Assembly: GCF_003589595.1 (NCBI RefSeq)
Contig: NW_020653200.1
Coordinates: 8,969,732 to 9,033,731 of the forward strand
Reading direction: 5' to 3'
Source: Hyposmocoma kahamanoa
Lineage: Eukaryota > Arthropoda > Insecta > Lepidoptera > Cosmopterigidae
Length of the DNA: 64,000 nucleotides
Each line of letters opens with the position of its first letter. The first letter of the stretch is position 1. Below the pieces are notes generated by a model. That model was not told the origin of the DNA, did not search any database, and was given only the letters and a program-made list of their open reading frames with translations. Below, piece by piece: positions 56,979 to 64,000 of the stretch. A program made the position numbers and the translations under genes.

Positions 56979-59900
56979 AATGTAAATAATTTACAAAACA
57001 TTTTTAAGATCTCACTGTAATCTTGGTCTGTGCCAGACGTTCTAGATTAGCCCCACACAATTTTCTGTAGTGTGTCGTCATTCAGACTTTTTCTGTCCGT
57101 AATTTTACTAACCAGATTTAATTTAATCGTACCTTGCGAACTCATCTATCCCGCAGCTCCCCACGAGCTATCGAAGTTTCTTTAATTTTTTTTTATTATA
57201 GCGTCACCAACTACTACGAATTGATTAATACGGTAGTCGTTATATCTTAGCTGTGCATCTGAAACGTGCATTTCATGAATTACATTTGAAAGAATTAATG
57301 AAAAACTTAAACTTTTGCCTGTCCCTACATCTACTGTATTTATATTATTATATTACTAGAACTTTTTACGAAATTATCGTAAAAAAAACATTGTTTTATT
57401 TTTTCTATATTATACCTGTTTCAAAAATAATTTGATACGATCAGTTTTCAAGAAAATATTCACGATTGATGACAACTTTTTTCTAAAGATATAATTATGA
57501 TGGAAGTGGGATAAATTAATAATTTTTAAAAAGTTCTATTTGGACTACAGACAAATAAGATTTTTTTATTAATTATAAAAATGTAAGTCAATTTTAAAAT
57601 TGCGTTTTACATTTAGTTACAGCCAGTAAAAGGTGATTGACCCACCTAGAGTTGTCAATCCGTGTAAACTACATAATAATTCCTTATTTATGAATCGACG
57701 TAAGGGTATTTAACTGTTTTTATGTGAAGCTGCAGCTAATTACACTAGGATATGACTAACTCAAACTCAAACTCAAACTTGTAGTTCCATTAAGATTTTG
57801 TGAAAAACAGAATAGTACGACTTCTCCACTGATATATTGTTAATATACGTGACATACAAACACCCTTATCATTATCACTATGTGTTTCAATATACTGGAA
57901 TCATAATATAAATTAACGGCAATTCACGAACAGTCAAATGCCCTACACCGGTATTAGACGTCAGTGCCATATTTAATAACATAGGTTTATTAAATTAGCT
58001 TATGAATGTAGTTTTCACTATGTTGGAGGAAGTGTATGTCTGCAATAGATTCCGAAAACAACAATAATGACGTGAAGTTAAATAACATAATAGCTTTTTA
58101 GACTTTAGTCGTCTAGATGCGACATTGTTGTTGTTGTTGTTGTTTGGTGTCAAAAAAAATTTTTGTCGACTTTCTTGTTACTTTATTTAAAATGAACAAA
58201 GTGCGTTGCTCACTTTTCATTTGTATACACTTTTACGAGTTATTTTACAAAGATTAACAAATTGTTATGCTTTAATACCAATTCGATTTGAAATTTAAAA
58301 TATTATATAAGTTTACTTTCATAATTGCTTAAAAGGCGTTTAAGTAAATAAATAATTACGTATCGATCATAGATGTACTTGACTAGTCAAATGAGCACTA
58401 TGTACGAGTATAGTAATCCATTTTTTTGTAAATACTACATGTATATCGCCCAGTTAACTGTAGGTGTAGGTTATTTATTTCAAACAATATGCAAGATGAA
58501 AATAAAATATTCAGCGTGGTAAAGATGGGAGAAGAGTAAAAACAGTTCAAACCTTTTAAAAATTATATCGTCATTTCTATTAATTGAAAATTGAATGTTT
58601 TGTCATGATCAGATTTCGTAATTGAAAAATTGAAAACTGAACTCCTATTTGAAATTGTTTCATAAAATTATTACGTTTTTAGATTAGGAGTTCAATTTCA
58701 AAGACCGCTGTTTTAGAATGATGCGAGTCATTTTATTTCTAAAATAAATGTTTGCGATTTCTAAATTGAAGTCTAGATATCATACCTAAAGTTCAAGTAA
58801 CACACACCGGAGTGATTAAAAACAACACAACTGAATTTTCCTAACAATTACAGCACCTTTCTTCTAATTTCCGTAATGAAGTAAGTGTTAGTTACAAAAA
58901 ATGTACCAAAAGAGGAGGTGAAGTCCACTCTTTTGTGTATTACTTCCTTGAAGTTTAGGTAAATATACTCTGCCCAATCTCTGGTCACACTAATTTATTT
59001 TCGTATTTAATATTTTAATTTGAATTTCTGTTTTATTTAATTTGAATGTTACATCCTGCGTTTTTGTTTGTAATAGATATAATGGATCTCTCGGTATTTA
59101 ATATAAAAAATATAGTATAGTAAGTGGTTATGTTAATTTAAAGACTGAATAATTTTTGTTAATTTTAATCCTTTTACCTCCAACCTTGTTTTGTTAGAAT
59201 TTTACACGTGATAATTTACACGGCTGCATGCGCATAAGTTGTCTTAAGGTTTGTTTTAATCGTTCCTCAAGAGGTTTTATTCTAACTTTTCTTGCTACAT
59301 GCTTTGGCACTTTGTAAAGGTGTAGGTACATAAATTAATATTATCTCGTTTTTATATCATTGTTGTAATATATAGTGTACCATGAGTTCGCGAAATTCGG
59401 AAACAAATAATTATATTATAATAAAATATACCTAAAATAAAATGTCATAAATTGCGGAAGATTATCTACGGTTTCCTAGGATAGCTGTGCAATCATTTAG
59501 CGTTCGATGACATCACAAAAATAATATGGCTTGGTTTCCTCGAGAGCATTTTTTTGTCACTACGGTCAAATAAAAAAGAAAGTAAACAAAACCACAGACG
59601 GAGAAAAAAGGTACAGAAGGGTAGATATATAGCCTTATGCCCTTGTCAAAGTGGCGGGGAAAAATTGGATGAGGAACGCACAAGATCGAAAGGATTGGCA
59701 TACATTGGAAGATAACTACTCAACATTGGGTGAATACTGTCTTTACAGAGTTGAACAGTTTTCAGTCGTGTTTTTCAACAGCAGTGAACAGTTTATTAGT
59801 GAATAGGTTCCAACTGGAGCAATACGTGAACTTAATTCGAGTTTTGTACATGTAAATAAGTAAATAAATAAATAAATCACTTTTCTCATACGATTATTTT

Positions 59901-60643
59901 GTCTTCTGATGATAATTCATCTTTGAAATATAGTTATAATGCCAAAAGTCCTACACTTTTCTTGGTGTTCTGTATACAATGTCTGGTCTATGGTTCTGCA
60001 TTCCGTAAAAACACGGCCGTTAAAATCTCGAACTTTTTACGTGGCTCCCCGATAAGTGATGGTATCGTTACCTTAGGAAACCAGAGCTTAACAAGCATCT
60101 ACAATCTTAATAACACGATCTTGTAAGTAAACATGTACATATTCATTTCATAGCTTTGTGATCCTAAAAGTAATTATATGTATATGAACACGGGTTAATT
60201 TCTTACTTTTAAGCGCGTTTAGATTATTGTCTTTATATTCAAAAATCTTTCTTAAATTTTACTATATTTGTAACTAGGTAGGTACCTATTTTAGCAAATA
60301 ACCATAAGATGGGAATGTTGATGTTAATATAGAGATAAAATCATTAGGAAACTTTTTCGTGCCAAAGTCTTATTTGGTTATTTCGAAATATGTCACAATA
60401 TTCTTTATCATCCTTTTTCAGTTTATTTATACCATCAATTATATTTGTGGTTTGTTTAGACTATTTTTATTTTGTTAAATCGTACTTTTCAATAACTTTG
60501 GTAAAAAAAGTCAACTTTTGAATTTCATTACATAATTGTATCCACGTTTTATTATAAACAAGTTAAGCTGTTCGTGTTTCAGTGATTCGTCGGCTATGCG
60601 CGCCAGACACCCCACTCAGTTTTTTTTATTATATTTCCGACTA
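56979..60643. other. Gene-free downstream region
   Basis: AT-rich. Simple repeats: actcaa units at about 57757-57778, (TTG)n at 58125-58145, (AATA)n at about 59859-59879. The open frame at 59899-60126 has no recognised domain. No gene is supported. Confidence 0.5.
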
Positions 60644-61296
60644 AAGGCCCATTTTGATGGAGAGAGTTTATCGCACGCTTCGTGACGAAAAATCGTACGC
60701 GATTATCGTAAGCAATAATCGCCATAGGATTATCGTATCATAATGTTTACATTCAGGCAAGAACTAAAATTCTCGCCTACGATTATGTCATACGAGATTC
60801 GCAAGCAACTTAACCGCCTCCTCGACGCAGAGAAATATGTAGTAAGGAGATTCTCGCTTACGAGTTTTCGACTTGTCTAAACACGATCTCGTATGACATT
60901 TTTTCAAGTTCATACGATAATCGTACAAATCGGTTCGAACCGTTTTGAGTGCGAGAATTGCCATCCGAGTTCAGTGATTACTGCGGTATTAACTATGGAC
61001 ATATCAAAATGACGTAAAAATCATTCAAATTTGGACCTGCTGATAATATTAAGTTCATTGCACTGTATAGAAATATACATTTTTTTAATTTTTTTTTTTT
61101 TCAAATTTTATAACATTTCTTAATCCAAATTTTTTTTCTTTGTCGTTTCATTAATTCTTGTCTTAGAAAAGCAGTGATATACAAAACACCCTCGCGCACT
61201 GCACTCGTGGTAGAATTTTTTAAAGTAAGGTTTTTTTATATTCTTTCGATAATCGTATCTTCGAGACGATAAACTCTTTCCATCTAAATGGGCCTT
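60644..61296. mobile_element. TIR element with TA duplication, 653 bp
   Basis: The ends aaggcccattttgatggaga and the inverse of tctttccatctaaatgggcctt form TIRs of about 30 bp running into gtttatcg. TA lies on both sides (60642-60643, 61297-61298). The interior has many cgtacgat/cgataatcgt words in both orientations and no coding sequence. The TA duplication suggests Tc1/mariner-related MITEs. Confidence 0.7.
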
Positions 61297-61501
61297 TATT
61301 GGATGCTTTCGACGTAAGGTTCGATTTTAAACAGTCGCCGGTATGTTCTCATTATACCTATGTGTTAGATGTTATAGATTTGTAATCAATGATATTGACG
61401 TTTTACAGCGTACGTCTTTTGGCAGGAGTCAATTCTTAACAATATCATACCTTATAAAAACGAACACTCTTTTTGATGTGACATGAAACTGTCTTCTGAA
61501 T

Positions 61502-62017
61502 GTGGTTTTACACCAGTGAGGCGAGACGAGGTGAGAGGAGGATTGAAGTGTGTATGACAAAATTTCATTTCTCTCCTCGCCTATCTTCGGTGGAAATGGT
61601 CTGGATTGACAAGGATGGGCGAGGCGATAATTGAAATGTTTGTTGATGTAATATTGAGCCATGTGAACTGCACACATGTGAGTTTTACACTCTGCAACGG
61701 AAACACGAGTTCACGCGCATGCTCGCGCGATCTCGCGAGTGCCCGCACGCGATTGCTTATCAGTGTGAGTCATAAGATTATGGGGCGCTTATGAGTTGAG
61801 ATTTAAACAAGATGGTTTCATCTGATTCTACTTCCGTTAACATATTTAATAATAATAATCATTTACGGGACACGTTATATCAGCAGCGTATTTATTGCTT
61901 GATGAAATGAACAGCACTGGATCTTTACTATCGCGATGGTTCTCAGAATTTTCGGTGGAAATAGTACAGCAAGATTTCAATTCTAGTCTCGTTTCCTCTC
62001 GCCAGTGGAAAACCACC
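61502..62017. mobile_element. TIR element, degenerate
   Basis: The ends gtggttttacaccagtgagg and the inverse of cctctcgccagtggaaaaccac form imperfect TIRs. Subterminal cggtggaaat words occur in two places. Target duplication is not resolved. Confidence 0.55.
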
Positions 62018-63059
62018 TTAACGCGTTTAGCAACGCAAATTATGTATGCGGTCGAAAAATGACGAAAATGGTATAACGTGCTCAGTGAAAACTGTAACAG
62101 GTACTGATAAAGCTGTCTAAGTATTATTTTTGTATTTTATTTCACGTTGGTCATAAACATCACCTAATCCTTTAAGACAATTCAACAGATCAAAAAAACC
62201 AACAAATTTGTCTCTTGATCGCGAAGAATCAACGCAAGTATGGTTTAAATGAGACAAAGCGAATGAAATTCAATTAATTTACTACCATTTTTTTTACGGA
62301 CTGGATGTGGAGGTCCCGTGTTCGATTTGATACAATTTTTCTAAATTAGTTCTCTACAACGCATCTTCCGTATACAACACGTCTCCTAAAGAGAGATAGG
62401 TTGGATACATTTTTCTAAGAGCTTAAACAACTGAAATATCGTAACGGCATTGTACTCTCGAAACGACGAATTAGATACGCCTTTCCAGCTACCGTAAAAG
62501 TTTATACCATTAAAAAACCTAATTTAGTACATACATCCCACTAATATATACTAAGTGACGAATTAAGTACCTACTGTTTTGCGCAAGAAAGTACCGTACC
62601 ATTGTAATGAATAAGAGACGCTTTCTCACGAGTTTCATGCGAAGAACCCTACCAAATCGTCGCTTAGTGGTTGTACTAAAATACTGCTTTATAATTGTAT
62701 AAACTTATGCGGTAATTGGAAAGACGCAGTGGACATACTGTGTACGATAATATGTTTGGGGCTAAACAAATATCGTACCTAACTCATATCTCCTGGGGGT
62801 TATTGTGTATGGAAAGCTACACGCGCCACGGAGTGAATACAGTAGCTCTGGTATTCATAGTAGGTACAGACATTTCCATAGCTGGCAGTCTAACACATTA
62901 ATAAAACAGTTGTAGTTTATGTGACTATTACATAATGAAAGGCATCAAAATACGAGCGAAGGTTTATGAAACGAGCCGACAGGCGATTTTCATGAAAACA
63001 TCTCACGAGTGTTTTTTTTTTTAAATAACGCGCACACTCAACTTAACCCCGCACTAGGG
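62018..63059. other. Gene-free downstream region
   Basis: No gene or repeat recognised. Confidence 0.5.
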
Positions 63060-63222
63060 AAAACCCTGTGTCGTGGGTGCCATGAGATTCGCTCTGGGCC
63101 TTTTGGAGGGAGGAAAAGTGTCGTTTTTATTTTGACTTTGAATTATTTTGTGAAATCTAGTTTAAAGTAGAATAGGATAGTGCTGTTGTGCCTTAATCGA
63201 ATATTAAAACGCGAAATAATAT
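63060..63222 (+). mobile_element. Dispersed repeat D, copy 2
   Basis: The inverse of 52913-53045, extended at the left by aaaaccctgtgtcgtgggtg. It abuts the SINE that follows. Confidence 0.6.
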
Positions 63223-63237
63223 ATATAAATAAAAAAA

Positions 63238-63396
63238 ATGGGTGCCATGGACACACACATAGACAACCACACATTACACCCAAACTCGCGAGAGAAATAA
63301 ATATAGGCCATACAAATATTTCTCCCGACCCGGGAATGGAACATGGCACCTCTTCGTGGCAGTCCGGCATGGTAACCGATTCAACCACGGAGGCAG
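63238..63396 (-). mobile_element. tRNA-derived SINE, same family as 23736-23948
   Basis: The minus strand begins tgcctccgtggttgaatcgg, has a degenerate B box (gttccattccc) and the same body gagtttgggtgtaat and tgtccatggcaccc. Its 3' end meets repeat D. Confidence 0.75.
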
Positions 63397-63621
63397 TTTA
63401 ATGCACAATTATGTACAGTTACATACATTACTTTATCTACACACATATTATAAGCTCTCTGTGATATGTTCAAGAACCCCATGTTAGGACAGGCGAAATG
63501 GCGGCAAATAAAAACTTTTCTCACGCATGTTACACAACCCTAGTTTTTATTTTTAATTCATAGACAAACTAGAATCGGCCCCAACTATCATACCACTCGA
63601 TATCAAATAACGTGTGAAATT

Positions 63622-63849
63622 CATTGACTTACAATTATATGGACGTCGGGTCCGCGCTAAAAAGTGTCCGCACTTTTCAGGCGCTAAAATCGTATACAGA
63701 GCGCGACACTCCGCTTTAGTCTTCATTTGTTCTACTGACAGCGCGATACTGCGATGACATTACAATTTAAATTTCGAATAGGTTGACTTGGGACATTTTT
63801 TTCGTGGTTTTTGTATTAGACTCGTCGTCCATTTATTTGTAAGTCAATG
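63622..63849. mobile_element. MITE family B, copy 3
   Basis: The termini cattgacttac and gtaagtcaatg are flanked by the exact 8-bp duplication gtgaaatt (63614-63621, 63850-63857). It is 228 bp and closest to copy 2. The open frame on the minus strand here belongs to the repeat. Confidence 0.92.
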
Positions 63850-64000
63850 GTGAAATTGTCAAAATTGTTTGATATTTCTTTTCTAAAATAAAACTTCACC
63901 TCCACTGATATTAGAAGTGAGATCCAATCAAATTGTTTTGTTTTCAGAGATGTTTGAAATTTGAATGTAATAATTTTTTTTTCCATCTGTATGAACAATA

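Noticed and set aside
59899..60126. 75-codon open frame
   Set aside because: No domain, no ATG in good context, no splice partners seen.

Overview
The window looks like nuclear DNA of a moth or butterfly (Lepidoptera). It is AT-rich and intron-dominated, and packed with tRNA-derived SINEs, non-LTR retrotransposons, mariner/Tc1 elements and MITEs of lepidopteran type. I cannot name the species. I see no bacterial-style gene organisation, CRISPR array, rRNA gene or intact tRNA gene.

One host gene spans nearly the whole window on the + strand: a bHLH-PAS transcription factor of the Methoprene-tolerant (Met, juvenile hormone receptor) family. It has eight coding exons at 4909-5081, 23253-23410, 24831-25018, 31970-32135, 37284-37515, 46003-46253, 54627-55820 and 56516-56644. 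All seven introns are GT-AG. Their phases join without a break into 829 residues, running from the bHLH domain through PAS-A and PAS-B to a stop codon. The N-terminal start exon was not found and probably lies upstream. The multi-intron structure suggests the Met2 paralogue, because lepidopteran Met1 is usually described as intronless. That assignment is an inference.

Layout. 1-4908: 5' flank or first intron, with a small hAT-like element and a SINE. 5082-23252 (intron 1, 18 kb): LINE fragments, a Harbinger-like MITE with a LINE inside it, a repeat interrupted by two insertions, and a decayed LINE with EN and RT domains (18.9-22.5 kb). 23411-31969: a tRNA-derived SINE between inverted arms, a GC-rich block of unknown origin, and a 5'-truncated LINE with an almost open RT reading frame. 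32136-46002: a hAT-like MITE, two classes of TIR elements, a GCGGGT-repeat element, SINEs, and a mariner broken by another insertion. 46254-54626: a LINE 3' fragment and an intact Tc1-like DD34E transposon with perfect TIRs and a TA duplication. 54627-56644: the long C-terminal exon and the last exon. 56645-64000: downstream DNA with two TIR elements, a SINE and the third copy of a short MITE family.

I found no clearly new multi-gene system. The most distinctive items are the intact Tc1 element, a three-copy MITE family with clear 8-bp target duplications, and several nested insertions whose order can be read from the sequence.
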